Positions 33,457-40,273 of a stretch of DNA of 44,752 nt are shown one piece after another. The stretch spans positions 1 through 44,752 of the IMG/VR virus record IMGVR_UViG_3300034073_003250; one strand, 5' to 3'. The stretch is from a virus. The notes below the pieces were generated by a model. The model saw nothing but the letters and a program-made list of their open reading frames with translations. It was not told the origin of the DNA and did not search any database. A program made the position numbers and the translations under genes. How positions within the stretch are numbered: the first letter of the stretch is position 1; every line of letters starts with the position of its first letter.

Positions 33457-34452
33457 TCACGCTACTGACCTCATAACCTCGTCGATAAACGGGGCGTAAA
33501 TCCACGGCGTGTCGGGTCCATTTTCCGATCCAGCCAGTCGTTTAGCCTCGATTAGAACGGACTTTCTGCGGTCAATGGTCAGTGAATCGTACTCACGCAA
33601 CACGGACTGGTACCGAACTCGCACCTCATCGCCCTCTGCGATGTCGGACGCTTTCCGATCCGCAACACGTTTTTCCTCAATGGCGCTCTTCTCACGTCGC
33701 TGAATCTCCAGCTCTCCAGCTTGGCATTCGTCCTCCCATCGGGATACCTCCTCGTTGTCCTTTCTCCAACAATCACGTAGATAGCCACGCAAGCTATACT
33801 CGTTTTTTATCAGCGTTCCAAGCTTCCTGCGGGTGTCGACAACGCGACCAATCAGGATTTCGACTGACTGCGGGATAGGAATCCAGCCCGTATTCCCGGT
33901 TGTTGGGCCTTGCTCTGAATTTTCAAAAAAAGCGGCGGCTGTACTTTTTGTAGCAGCTTGCTGCTTTTTTTGTTCTTCTCTTCTCTTCTCTTCTCTTAAA
34001 AGAGGGAGCGACGCTATCGTAGACGCTGTAGACGCGTCTACAGCGTCTACACAAGCGTCTACACAAGCGTCTACATGTAGACGCTCTGTAGACGCTAATT
34101 GTAGACGTTTTTGCGCTCTATAGCGCGCTTGTCGCTGTGTTTTGAGGCTGCGGGCTTTTTCTGTCTTTCCAGAACGCTCTTCAAAGTTTGGAACCGTGAT
34201 TTTCTCATTTTCGTTGTCGATAATGAGCCAGCCAGCATTTTCAAGTGCTTTTGCAAATCCATGTAGACGCATGTAGACGTCTACATCAGCGTCTACAGCG
34301 TCTACAACACCGTCTACAGAATTCTTATCAACCCATATCCAAAACCGGATAAGTTTTCCAATTACATCGTCTGTAGAAACGCCTAGAATCCGCGCTAATT
34401 TGAGCACCTCTGGCTTTTCTGGCGTTGCATGATCAATCGGTATCCAACTCAT
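33457..34452 (-). CDS. DnaD/O-like replication initiator with embedded iterons
   Basis: The product has 331 residues. Residues 1-95 (IDHATPEKPEVLKLARILGV, KLIRFWIWVDKN, ALENAGWLII, FEERSGKTEKARSLK) match the winged-helix N-terminal domain of phage DnaD/replisome-organiser proteins. The middle (about 110-165) is low complexity, with repeats of Val-Asp-Ala encoded by iterons and an EKRREEQKK stretch. The C-terminal part is helical. By analogy with lambda O, the protein would bind the iterons inside its own gene and recruit the host helicase; no helicase or loader gene is visible. Confidence 0.7.
   Translation of the reverse strand: MSWIPIDHATPEKPEVLKLARILGVSTDDVIGKLIRFWIWVDKNSVDGVVDAVDADVDVYMRLHGFAKALENAGWLIIDNENEKITVPNFEERSGKTEKARSLKTQRQARYRAQKRLQLASTERLHVDACVDACVDAVDASTASTIASLPLLREEKRREEQKKQQAATKSTAAAFFENSEQGPTTGNTGWIPIPQSVEILIGRVVDTRRKLGTLIKNEYSLRGYLRDCWRKDNEEVSRWEDECQAGELEIQRREKSAIEEKRVADRKASDIAEGDEVRVRYQSVLREYDSLTIDRRKSVLIEAKRLAGSENGPDTPWIYAPFIDEVMRSVA
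33976..33995. repeat. pentanucleotide repeat TTCTC x4
   Basis: Four perfect TTCTC units lie inside the initiator gene. A unit not divisible by 3 would shift the frame if copy number changed. Confidence 0.6.
34019..34318. repeat. iteron origin: fifteen TGTAGACGC repeats in two clusters
   Basis: Nine copies of the 9-bp motif (or its complement GCGTCTACA, allowing one mismatch) lie at 34019-34108 and six at 34262-34318. Some are back to back, giving perfect palindromes of 16 bp (34027-34042) and 14 bp (34272-34285). Both orientations occur. They lie within the initiator gene, as lambda ori lies within O, and are read there as Val-Asp-Ala repeats. Known analogy: initiators bind iterons to unwind a nearby AT-rich region. 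Confidence 0.85.
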
Positions 34453-34456
34453 AGAG

Positions 34457-34600
34457 CTACCTCAAAACCAAAACAGCTAAAACCAATAAGAACGACATCG
34501 CGAACATTTGAAAAGACACAGACCGCGTGGCCCGTGTAGGGCCCGTTGTAGCTGATATAGATAAGGCTAGAATGCGAGATCTAGTTGATGTCTGTTTCAT
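34457..34600 (-). CDS. small single-TM protein
   Basis: A 47-residue protein starting in an ATGA overlap with the zinc-finger gene. A basic Ser/Thr/Arg-rich N-terminus (MKQTSTRSR) is followed by a C-terminal hydrophobic helix (MFAMSFLLVLAVLVL). Its stop region supplies the GAGG site of the initiator gene. Not recognised. Confidence 0.5.
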   Translation of the reverse strand: MKQTSTRSRILALSISATTGPTRATRSVSFQMFAMSFLLVLAVLVLR

Positions 34601-34770
34601 TTTGAAAGCCCTTCTTTCTTCTCAGTGAGATCTTCTTTTCTTTTTTTAGCTCTATGTTTAGCCGCGCATGATAGGCTACAGCATCTAGCCCAACCTCGGT
34701 TTCTCTCAGACGCCTTTGCCTTGAATGGTTTTTTGCAGATATCGCAATTCGCCTCTATTTTATTAGCCAT
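34597..34770 (-). CDS. small zinc-finger protein
   Basis: A 57-residue very basic protein with C-x2-C (CDICKK) and CCSLSC, a likely four-Cys zinc site, like small phage treble-clef proteins. It has a strong TTAAGGAG site upstream. It probably binds nucleic acid; target unknown. Confidence 0.65.
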   Translation of the reverse strand: MANKIEANCDICKKPFKAKASERNRGWARCCSLSCAAKHRAKKRKEDLTEKKEGLSK

Positions 34771-34779
34771 AATAACTCC

Positions 34780-34893
34780 TTAATTCAGACCGTGAGTGGT
34801 CGTTACCTTACTGCCATTAAACTTCATCACATAAAACATAACAGGCACTCTAAAGCGTGGCTTTATGCGTGTAATGGACATGTATATAGGCAT
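34780..34893 (-). CDS. tentative 37-residue ORF
   Basis: Starts in a TAATG overlap with ssb and encodes a basic peptide (MPIYMSITRIKPRFRVPVMF plus 17 residues). Support is only the overlap and the following ribosome site. Unknown. Confidence 0.4.
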   Translation of the reverse strand: MPIYMSITRIKPRFRVPVMFYVMKFNGSKVTTTHGLN

Positions 34894-35348
34894 TAAAACG
34901 GAACATCGTCAGATTCTTGTGCATCTAAATCAGATGGGGACAGATCTTGGAAAATTTCAAAATCCTCACTCCTGAAATTAGCCAGGTTCATAAACGTTTT
35001 TCCTGACATTTCTTTTGTTTGTTCCACCACATCAGCGACAAACTTTTTTCCAACCAATGATTTTTCGTTTATTGGTGATTTTAAAACCTTTTTACCGTCA
35101 ACCTCTTCGTACATGTCGTGGAATAGGGTTAGGAAAAATTTTAAAAACTTGGACCAATCATTTTGGTTTTCACGGTCCCTGAAAAAACGCTGACGCATTC
35201 TTGCGCCTCTATACATTCCAGAGCTTACCTCTGCAACGATATCTAGGTTTTCCGAAAGCGCCACCTCCTTTATTACAAACACCTGGTTTTGTATTGGGTG
35301 GTTAATAACGGGGCGGTCCTCATACGTACGATTTTCAAAATGTAACAT
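34893..35348 (-). CDS. ssb: single-stranded DNA-binding protein
   Basis: A 151-residue protein ending DAQESDDVPF, an acidic tip of the DDIPF type by which SSBs recruit partner proteins. The N-terminal two thirds are beta-rich, as expected for an OB fold, though the sequence is divergent from E. coli SSB. Directly downstream of the Sak4-like gene, forming a replication and recombination block. It covers single strands in replication and annealing. Confidence 0.72.
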   Translation of the reverse strand: MLHFENRTYEDRPVINHPIQNQVFVIKEVALSENLDIVAEVSSGMYRGARMRQRFFRDRENQNDWSKFLKFFLTLFHDMYEEVDGKKVLKSPINEKSLVGKKFVADVVEQTKEMSGKTFMNLANFRSEDFEIFQDLSPSDLDAQESDDVPF

Positions 35349-35349
35349 T

Positions 35350-36312
35350 TTATTCTCCTTCTTTAACTGCTGTTAGTTTTTCAATTTGTTCAAAGCATTG
35401 GCGACTGATATCTTCAGTCACCTTTGGGTTGTTGATGACCGTGTTGAGATACGTGATATCCGTGATCTCAGTCACAGCGAACCCCTTATAGATCCCATTC
35501 TGGAAGACATATACACCTGACGGTGCAGCGGCCTTTCTTGGTGATACGTCAATAGTAACTATGTTTGCAGCGGCTATTTTTTTGTCTAGCTCTGAATCTA
35601 ACACCTGCTCTGGAGCTACAATTTGTTTTTTCGCAGCGCCAGAACTCAACCAATCAGCCAGTGACTCACCCATTTCATGGGTTGGTTTATCAATGATTTT
35701 GTCTTGATACTTTCCAGTCCGGTCCTTTATGAATGTCACATAGTGCTCTGGCGTAATCTCCATGAGCATATCAAATTCATATTCAATGCCTTTCCCTTGC
35801 TCTGGAGCCAATCCAACACGCATTGGGCGACTCTTTCCACCATCGCTAGATACCGTCCACTCTGTTTTAGAGCGGATTGTTGCGATTATGTGTCCATCAA
35901 ATGATAGAAGAGATCTTAAAAACCTCTTTTGAAGCGGAGTACCCTCGGACCAAGCAGACCAGGAGTTCCCCTTGTATTTGCTAAATGCCAATTTATCTAC
36001 CATCTCAATCAGTTCTTGCCAAGCATGGCTAATTGAGTCAATTATCAACACGCTGTATTTTCCAGACGCGTAATCAATGAATCTGCAATAACCGTCTATA
36101 GATGTGTCCGTTAATTCCGCAACGTCAAAATCAAACCTATCTGCATATTTAGACGCTGAGCCACGTTCGGTATCTATGACTGCGATTTTACCGCCAACTC
36201 TCCCAATGATTCCCGTTGCAATAGATAGGCTGGTATATGTTTTTCCAGAACCAGACGGGCCAAATATAGCCAGCCTCAATTTTGACTGCGATTTTTCTGC
36301 TTTATTAAACAT
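35350..36312 (-). CDS. Sak4-like RecA-family ATPase (recombination)
   Basis: The product has 320 residues from MFNKAEKSQS. Walker A is GPSGSGKTYT (about 19-28) and Walker B is SVLIIDSISHAWQE (about 87-100); the core LRLAIFGPSGSGK is typical of phage AAA/Sak4-type proteins that support single-strand annealing. A later IIATIRSKTEW segment (about 147-157) belongs to the same fold. The upstream start (36372) is rejected because it lies inside the Gp157-type gene. It probably works with the adjacent SSB and with Gp157. Confidence 0.85.
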   Translation of the reverse strand: MFNKAEKSQSKLRLAIFGPSGSGKTYTSLSIATGIIGRVGGKIAVIDTERGSASKYADRFDFDVAELTDTSIDGYCRFIDYASGKYSVLIIDSISHAWQELIEMVDKLAFSKYKGNSWSAWSEGTPLQKRFLRSLLSFDGHIIATIRSKTEWTVSSDGGKSRPMRVGLAPEQGKGIEYEFDMLMEITPEHYVTFIKDRTGKYQDKIIDKPTHEMGESLADWLSSGAAKKQIVAPEQVLDSELDKKIAAANIVTIDVSPRKAAAPSGVYVFQNGIYKGFAVTEITDITYLNTVINNPKVTEDISRQCFEQIEKLTAVKEGE

Positions 36313-36319
36313 TATCTGT

Positions 36320-36880
36320 TTATCCTTTCGGAAACGTAAACCGGCGAGAAAACGACACTTTAACACCATCAACTATCTCGCCAGTAACCGTGTTGATGAT
36401 TTTGTTACCCTCTAGAATAAACTCCTTTGCTTCTAGTTTTTTCTTTAAATAATCCTCAAATTTTTCTCTTGAGAATTTAGGTGGAGGCGTAATCATAAAC
36501 GCCTCATCAGACATGAAATCCTCTCCAGGCGAATAATCCGGGGATTGTTTTGTAGCTGAGAATGTCCCAACGTCGGGAATTTCCACCTTAAAACCACCGG
36601 TCTTTGTCACGAGGCTCTCGCTGTTTACCAAAGCCTCCTTTAAAAACAGTTTAAACCTCTCCGCCTTTTCCTTTTTCTTATCAATCACAAAGTCGTACTT
36701 CTCGGAGATAGAATCCCTGAGGGTCTTAATCTGCTCTATCTCCGACTCCATGCGCCGAAGCGCTAAGAGATACCGACGAAAAAAAGATACGTCCTGTGGC
36801 TGCGGTAATTCAGCCACATCAACATCGTTTAAATCTGGAACATCATCCTCAATGTCAAGTTGGCATGTCTGCGTCATCAT
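36320..36880 (-). CDS. Gp157-like protein (recombination-module nuclease inhibitor-type)
   Basis: A 186-residue protein. A coiled coil (about 32-80) is followed by a compact domain with GGFKVEIPDVGTFSA, then FSREKFEDYLKKKLE, the arrangement of Siphovirus Gp157/Gam-like proteins, which accompany SSAPs and SSBs. The biochemical role is not settled; protecting DNA ends from host nuclease is the usual suggestion. Two ATGs begin it; the upstream one (36880) has GAGG at a slightly long spacing. Confidence 0.7.
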   Translation of the reverse strand: MMTQTCQLDIEDDVPDLNDVDVAELPQPQDVSFFRRYLLALRRMESEIEQIKTLRDSISEKYDFVIDKKKEKAERFKLFLKEALVNSESLVTKTGGFKVEIPDVGTFSATKQSPDYSPGEDFMSDEAFMITPPPKFSREKFEDYLKKKLEAKEFILEGNKIINTVTGEIVDGVKVSFSRRFTFPKG

Positions 36881-36947
36881 CTAAAATATCCTCTCTTTTT
36901 ATGATGTCCATAAGTAGTGCAAGCTCATATTCTGGGTCATCGTTCAT
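36855..36947 (-). CDS. 30-residue acidic ORF
   Basis: Encodes MNDDPEYELALLMDIIKRED plus ten residues, very acidic, with a good AGAGGAAA site 6 bp upstream. Overlaps the Gp157-like gene. Function unknown. Confidence 0.45.
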   Translation of the reverse strand: MNDDPEYELALLMDIIKREDILDDDADMPT

Positions 36948-36950
36948 TTG

Positions 36951-37157
36951 CTAATTTCCTCTCTGATTTCTTTTTATCTCCTCTATTTTTTTTATCTCCT
37001 CTATTTTTTTTATCTCCTCTATAAGAGAGGAGCTGTCTACGCTATCCACTAAATCAAGATTTGAATATGTTTCCCCAGGTTTAAAAAGTGGAGACGCATC
37101 CTGTAAAGGCTCTCCATCTGCATAATAAAAAAATCTGCCACTGCCACTACCGCTCAT
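36951..37157 (-). CDS. small protein with tandem EEIKKI repeats
   Basis: A 68-residue protein with an N-terminal SGSGSG stretch and a helical C-terminus made of an 18-bp tandem repeat that reads EEIKKI three times. It overlaps the next upstream gene by 4 bp. Not recognised; likely a coiled coil. Confidence 0.5.
   Translation of the reverse strand: MSGSGSGRFFYYADGEPLQDASPLFKPGETYSNLDLVDSVDSSSLIEEIKKIEEIKKIEEIKRNQRGN
36976..37021. repeat. 18-bp tandem repeat (about 2.5 copies)
   Basis: The unit ATCTCCTCTATTTTTTTT recurs at 36976, 36994 and 37012. In frame it encodes EEIKKI, so copy-number change keeps the reading frame. Confidence 0.8.
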
Positions 37158-37435
37158 TTGTCAATCCTGGCCACAGCCATGCCAAGAAGCTCAACAAGGG
37201 GTTTGTATTTTTTACTACCGTACTCATTTTCCGGTGCTAATCCAAGAAAGCCCGTCATGAATTCCTGAGCGAATACTATATCCTTCTCAACCTGCTTCTT
37301 TTCGGCTTTGATTTCTTCCACGTCCTGCTTGATTTTTTTGTACTGATATCGACCATTCTGGATGCATTTAATGATCTCATTTTTAGAGACCTTGTTAAAA
37401 TTAAACCCAGCTTCAAATAACTCATCAATATTCAT
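37154..37435 (-). CDS. coiled-coil protein, unknown
   Basis: A 93-residue protein with a long Lys/Glu-rich helix (about 30-55, KKIKQDVEEIKAEKKQVEKD). The N-terminus MNIDELFEAGFNFNKVSKNE is a pattern seen in small early phage proteins. It has a TAAACTCCTG-type (AGGAG) ribosome site. No function is known. Confidence 0.5.
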   Translation of the reverse strand: MNIDELFEAGFNFNKVSKNEIIKCIQNGRYQYKKIKQDVEEIKAEKKQVEKDIVFAQEFMTGFLGLAPENEYGSKKYKPLVELLGMAVARIDK

Positions 37436-37468
37436 TGCTAAACTCCTGTTTTTTAATTCAATCTGCCA

Positions 37469-37621
37469 CTACCGATCGCCCCTAAACCAATCCTCCTCTA
37501 CATCATCAAACCAACGCACGCTCGACCTGGCAGGAAGGCAATCATCGCATACCCATGGCATGCCCATGTCTTCCTCGCCATGTGACCTGTACCCGCACTC
37601 TGGACAATGCACGGGAATCAC
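37469..37621 (-). CDS. small zinc-ribbon protein, GTG start
   Basis: The 50-residue product has CPEC near the start and CDDC about 16 residues later, a four-Cys zinc ribbon. The GTG start overlaps the upstream stop (GTGA). An acidic C-terminus WFDDVEEDWFRGDR follows. Likely a small nucleic-acid-binding or adaptor protein. Confidence 0.55.
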   Translation of the reverse strand: MIPVHCPECGYRSHGEEDMGMPWVCDDCLPARSSVRWFDDVEEDWFRGDR

Positions 37622-37920
37622 AGGAGACCCAAAATGCGTCGGCAAATAGACTGCCGTTTTTTGGGCGTGAGACCGCCTTTATTTAGCGCGGCAAACAAGG
37701 GCTTTAGGTGCTCGTCCATCCCCTCAAATGATTTATTCTGCCAAGAATCCGGGACGGCATTCCAAAACTCACATGAGCCAGAAGATACCCGCGTGACGCG
37801 TGGTACCAAAACCTCGATGCCTTTTCTACTCCCCTGGACAAGATCAAATCCGGTCATTACAGTATTCATACACAATCTCCCATTCTCACCCGGTTCGCAG
37901 CCGGGTGGGTAACTACTCAT
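37618..37920 (-). CDS. early protein, unknown
   Basis: A 100-residue protein from MSSYPPGCEPG, with GCAGAGG just upstream. It ends KKRQSICRRILGLL. The longer frame from 37950 lacks a ribosome site. Mixed alpha/beta, no motif recognised. Its stop overlaps the GTG of the next gene. Confidence 0.5.
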   Translation of the reverse strand: MSSYPPGCEPGENGRLCMNTVMTGFDLVQGSRKGIEVLVPRVTRVSSGSCEFWNAVPDSWQNKSFEGMDEHLKPLFAALNKGGLTPKKRQSICRRILGLL

Positions 37921-38002
37921 CCTCTGCCGTAGCAACACATAGCAGCCCAAAAATGACCGCTATCGCCACAACTACACCAACAAAGACGGCCAAGATTTTC
38001 AC
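37913..38002 (-). CDS. 29-residue membrane peptide, GTG start
   Basis: A strong AGAGAGGAG site precedes GTG-AAA-ATC at 38002. The product is one hydrophobic helix (KILAVFVGVVVAIAVIFGLL) with an acidic tail ATAEDE. A longer version from the ATG at 38038 is possible but lacks a ribosome site. Unknown function. Confidence 0.45.
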   Translation of the reverse strand: MKILAVFVGVVVAIAVIFGLLCVATAEDE

Positions 38003-38036
38003 GAAACAAACTCCTCTCTCTAAACTCTGCTTGCGC

Positions 38037-38089
38037 ATGAGTGACAGCGGGGTGGAAAGTGGGAGAGAACCATTCCCGCTGTCATTCAT
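38037..38089 (-). other. 15-bp inverted repeat below the repressor gene
   Basis: Arms 38037-38051 (ATGAGTGACAGCGGG) and 38075-38089 match in 14 of 15 positions around a 23-base loop. It lies just downstream of the repressor-like gene. No T-tract follows on the minus strand, so it is not a standard terminator; it could be an operator or an attenuator hairpin. Confidence 0.6.
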
Positions 38090-38096
38090 ACGTAAG

Positions 38097-38318
38097 CTAC
38101 ACATCGTAAAAAAGCACACATCTTTCCTCTAGAGACATTCCCATAGCATTGAGCATTTTGATTGCGTTTTTCCTTCCACAGAAAACTGGTGAAGTTGGAT
38201 TTTTTGCAAGTGTAATCCAGTTGGGATGAACGCCAGCTATGCGGGCCAATTCAGTTTGACTGAGAAGGTTCTTGGCCAGCCACGCATTCAAAAACTCTGT
38301 TTTTATTTTTAATCTCAT
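38097..38318 (-). CDS. HTH repressor-like protein, predicted leaderless mRNA
   Basis: The product has 73 residues from MRLKIKTEF. A helix-turn-helix is visible at about 20-42 (SQTELARIAGVHPNWITLAK), of the Cro/CI (XRE) type, without a C-terminal oligomerisation domain, so it is Cro-sized. The start at 38318 is chosen because the -10 hexamer of an excellent promoter (38326-38331) places the transcription start on or next to this ATG; the ATG at 38327 overlaps the -10 box. Lambda cI from PRM has the same leaderless arrangement. Four 11-bp repeats lie upstream. Confidence 0.65.
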   Translation of the reverse strand: MRLKIKTEFLNAWLAKNLLSQTELARIAGVHPNWITLAKNPTSPVFCGRKNAIKMLNAMGMSLEERCVLFYDV

Positions 38319-38325
38319 AACTGAC

Positions 38326-38355
38326 ATTATAGCCCTCCACACTCTGAATTGTCAA
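38326..38355 (-). promoter_or_regulatory. sigma70 promoter of the repressor-like gene
   Basis: On the minus strand TTGACA (38350-38355) and TATAAT (38326-38331) are perfect consensus hexamers 18 bp apart. The expected start, 7 bases after the -10 box, is the A of the ATG at 38318. Confidence 0.8.
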
Positions 38356-38358
38356 TAA

Positions 38359-38402
38359 TTAATTTGGTATTAATTTGGTATTAATTTGGTATTAATTTGG
38401 TA
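38359..38402. repeat. four exact 11-bp tandem repeats upstream of the repressor promoter
   Basis: TTAATTTGGTA is repeated four times without a mismatch, ending 4 bp from the -35 box. The 11-bp period places all copies on about the same DNA face. Candidates: operator array for the adjacent HTH protein, or an UP element. A weak plus-strand promoter may also be read from TTGGTA toward TCTAAT (38409-38414). Confidence 0.8.
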
Positions 38403-38439
38403 TTCCGGTCTAATAAAAATCGTGATAGCATTCAAATGC

Positions 38440-38516
38440 GCACACGTAGCTCCAATAGGTTAGAGCCTGGTTCCTAATTTATTCCAGTGTTGTGGGTTCG
38501 AGTCCCACCGGGTGCG
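38440..38516 (+). tRNA. tRNA-Arg-like gene with distorted anticodon arm
   Basis: Acceptor GCACACG/CGGGTGC (one A-G mismatch), D-arm GCTC/GAGC, and a perfect T-arm GTGGG-TTCGAGT-CCCAC, whose sequence resembles bacterial tRNA-Arg(UCU/CCU). The anticodon stem is only CTGG/CCAG, with a 13-base interval (38471-38483) instead of 9, so the anticodon is uncertain (CCT is possible in TTCCTAA). The discriminator is G and CCA is not encoded. It may be a degenerate tRNA, a tRNA mimic, or an attachment-site relic. Confidence 0.55.
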
Positions 38517-38541
38517 CAATTAAACGAAAAGAGTAGAAAAA

Positions 38542-39120
38542 CTATCTCGCCTTTCTCCTATTCTCTCCGTTAATCCTATCCGCACACCGTGGGCACCAGC
38601 TGTTAGACTTTTTCATGGAATGCCAGATAGTGTCCCATTTATGCCCGTATGCACACTCCCAATCATACCGCCCCCTTACGCCATGGTAGCTATCAGAAAG
38701 ACATTTGCCGCCGTTTTTAGCAGCATAAACCTGTAGATCGACCAAGCTTTCCTTGTATTTCCCAGTCATGTGGCCGGGGCATTTCAGGCAGCACCTACCC
38801 TCCATTGTGTGGTCTACGCGACGGCGCATATAGTGCCCATTTTGGCAGGATATCATTATTGTTTCGTTTGCAAATATGGGGGCCATGAGCTCAATCGGCG
38901 TTGGTTTCCTGGGTCGTTTTTCCGAATCTGGAAACACCCACAATGACCATCCGCGCTTCTCCAGGAACCGCGCAACGTCTATGAATTTGTACAGCAACTC
39001 TCCTTTCTTTCTGGAGAATCCCGATGGTTGTTTTTTCACAGGCGGGCCCCAGCCTATGAATTTTTTGGGGTTTGTAGTGTATTTTTTTACCCAGCCGGGC
39101 TGTGGCGTTGGGCTAAACAT
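38542..39120 (-). CDS. zinc-ribbon protein (DUF723-like C-terminus)
   Basis: The product has 192 residues. Residues 105-130 contain CQNGHYMRRRVDHTMEGRC, then CLKC, and the C-terminal part GKCLSDSYHGVRGRYDWEC, GHKWDTIWHSMKKSNSWCPRC is the typical GH-x-W...W-C-x-x-C zinc-ribbon found in homing-endonuclease and DUF723-type proteins. It probably binds DNA; no catalytic domain is visible. Overlaps the upstream gene by 8 bp. Confidence 0.65.
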   Translation of the reverse strand: MFSPTPQPGWVKKYTTNPKKFIGWGPPVKKQPSGFSRKKGELLYKFIDVARFLEKRGWSLWVFPDSEKRPRKPTPIELMAPIFANETIMISCQNGHYMRRRVDHTMEGRCCLKCPGHMTGKYKESLVDLQVYAAKNGGKCLSDSYHGVRGRYDWECAYGHKWDTIWHSMKKSNSWCPRCADRINGENRRKAR

Positions 39121-39595
39121 TGTTCTCTCCAGTCCTCTTTTCTATTTCTGCCGATTCCATTTCAACCGCCATTTTGGCCAGGCGATATGTTTTTTCTATC
39201 CGATCAAAACGGTCTGTCCCCCTTGGGGTTTCGTACGTTTCCTCAGATGCAAAAAATGCATCCCATTCCTGAATCGTTTTTTGCTTGCATCCTACCCTCA
39301 CCAATTTTTCTTTCGAGTTGTAAAAGACAAGCCACCTGCACCGGCCTGTCTGTATCCAGCCGTCCTCCCAAGTGCCGTTTTTCCACGTGCCGTTTTCCCA
39401 AGTGCCGTTTTTCCACGTGCCGTTTTCCCAAGTGCCATCCTCCCAAGTGCCGGATTTCCACGTGCCTGAGACAAAAACAATCTCGCCGCCGTCGGTTGTT
39501 TTTATGTGAGCGTTTTTTAACACTGCCAATTTCAACCAGGGGGCGGCTGTTTCTACTGCGTTAACATCTGTGATCGGGCTGTATTTATTTTTCAT
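39113..39595 (-). CDS. GTW-pentapeptide-repeat protein
   Basis: The product has 160 residues from MKNKYSPI, with a GGAGAT site upstream. Residues 45-80 are seven consecutive pentapeptides GTWxx (GTWKN, GTWEN, GTWED), encoded by a 15-bp DNA repeat. They resemble a right-handed beta-helix of the pentapeptide-repeat kind, with Trp stacked on one face. The following part (CRWLVFYNSKEKLVRVGC) is a small beta domain. Some pentapeptide-repeat proteins mimic DNA; whether this one does is not shown. Confidence 0.65.
   Translation of the reverse strand: MKNKYSPITDVNAVETAAPWLKLAVLKNAHIKTTDGGEIVFVSGTWKSGTWEDGTWENGTWKNGTWENGTWKNGTWEDGWIQTGRCRWLVFYNSKEKLVRVGCKQKTIQEWDAFFASEETYETPRGTDRFDRIEKTYRLAKMAVEMESAEIEKRTGENNV
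39362..39475. repeat. 15-bp coding tandem repeat (seven copies)
   Basis: A unit of the form CCCAAGTGCCGTTTT alternates with TCCACGTGCCGTTTT, giving a 30-bp higher-order period; each unit is one pentapeptide of the GTW protein. Confidence 0.8.
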
Positions 39596-39599
39596 TTTT

Positions 39600-39932
39600 T
39601 TATCTCCTTTTTTGTTGCTCCTCTTGAGCTGCAAGGTAAATTTCTAAAAAACTGCCATCCATAACTTCGGAAAAAAATGAGTCAGAAAAACATCCGCCGG
39701 CGTCACGCGTGTGAATGGCGAGACGCTCTACACCGTCCCAAAACTCATCAGAGCTCACATCGTGCTGAATGGCAGACATGAGCATGGTTTCTAGCATACC
39801 CCGTTTGTTTTTTTTTGTTTTTGATAGTGGGTGGCGCCCTGCTACGGAAAAAAGAGACTGTTTGCCATTTTTTTTCCGATGTCTCATCACCCTCGCAATA
39901 CACTTTTCCCTGAATTCAATATCCATATCCAT
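39600..39932 (-). CDS. early protein, unknown
   Basis: A 110-residue protein starting MDMDIEFREK, overlapping the upstream stop by 17 bp; a TTG five codons earlier is possible. It has a basic region (RHRKKNGKQS, KTKKNKRG) and an acidic helical C-terminus. The pattern HPLSKTKKNKRGMLETML resembles small phage proteins of unknown function. Confidence 0.5.
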   Translation of the reverse strand: MDMDIEFREKCIARVMRHRKKNGKQSLFSVAGRHPLSKTKKNKRGMLETMLMSAIQHDVSSDEFWDGVERLAIHTRDAGGCFSDSFFSEVMDGSFLEIYLAAQEEQQKRR

Positions 39933-40254
39933 AGCCGCTTTCTTCAAACGGGTAACACCAGTCGAACAACCCTCTATGTTTTAGCTCTACCAATAGGTCT
40001 CCAACGTCTCTAATATCCCGTGAGGTTAAATTTACTTTTTTTCTGATAGCCGTTCGTATAACCGGGCCAATGAATTTATACTCAAATCTGGAGCCATCTA
40101 CTGACCCCAAATGGCGATGTATAATCAGGTCTCCATTTGGTATCAGTCCGCTTCCAATGTAGAACCCCTCGTCCCTGTTCCAAAACATGCATGGGTTGTG
40201 CACCGATGGCGTTTCCAAGCAGGCGTTTTTATAGTCTCTAAATGATAGTTTCAT
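39916..40254 (-). CDS. early protein, unknown
   Basis: A 112-residue protein with mixed alpha/beta layout (GFYIGSGLIPNGDLIIHRHL, then EYKFIGPVIRTAIRKKV) and a GYGYGY tail. Not recognised. Neighbouring genes overlap or follow closely, so it belongs to the leftward operon. Confidence 0.5.
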   Translation of the reverse strand: MKLSFRDYKNACLETPSVHNPCMFWNRDEGFYIGSGLIPNGDLIIHRHLGSVDGSRFEYKFIGPVIRTAIRKKVNLTSRDIRDVGDLLVELKHRGLFDWCYPFEESGYGYGY

Positions 40255-40273
40255 TTTTTATTCCTCCTCTACA

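Noticed and set aside
34019-34318. CRISPR array
   Set aside because: The repeats are 9 bp, lie in both orientations, have no uniform spacers and are inside a coding sequence.
38359-38402. CRISPR array or transposon end
   Set aside because: The 11-bp units are directly contiguous without spacers and there is no transposase nearby.
38876-39564. Plus-strand frames of 197 and 178 codons
   Set aside because: They are antisense to the zinc-ribbon and GTW-repeat genes; their repetitive sequence is the complement of the 15-bp repeat.
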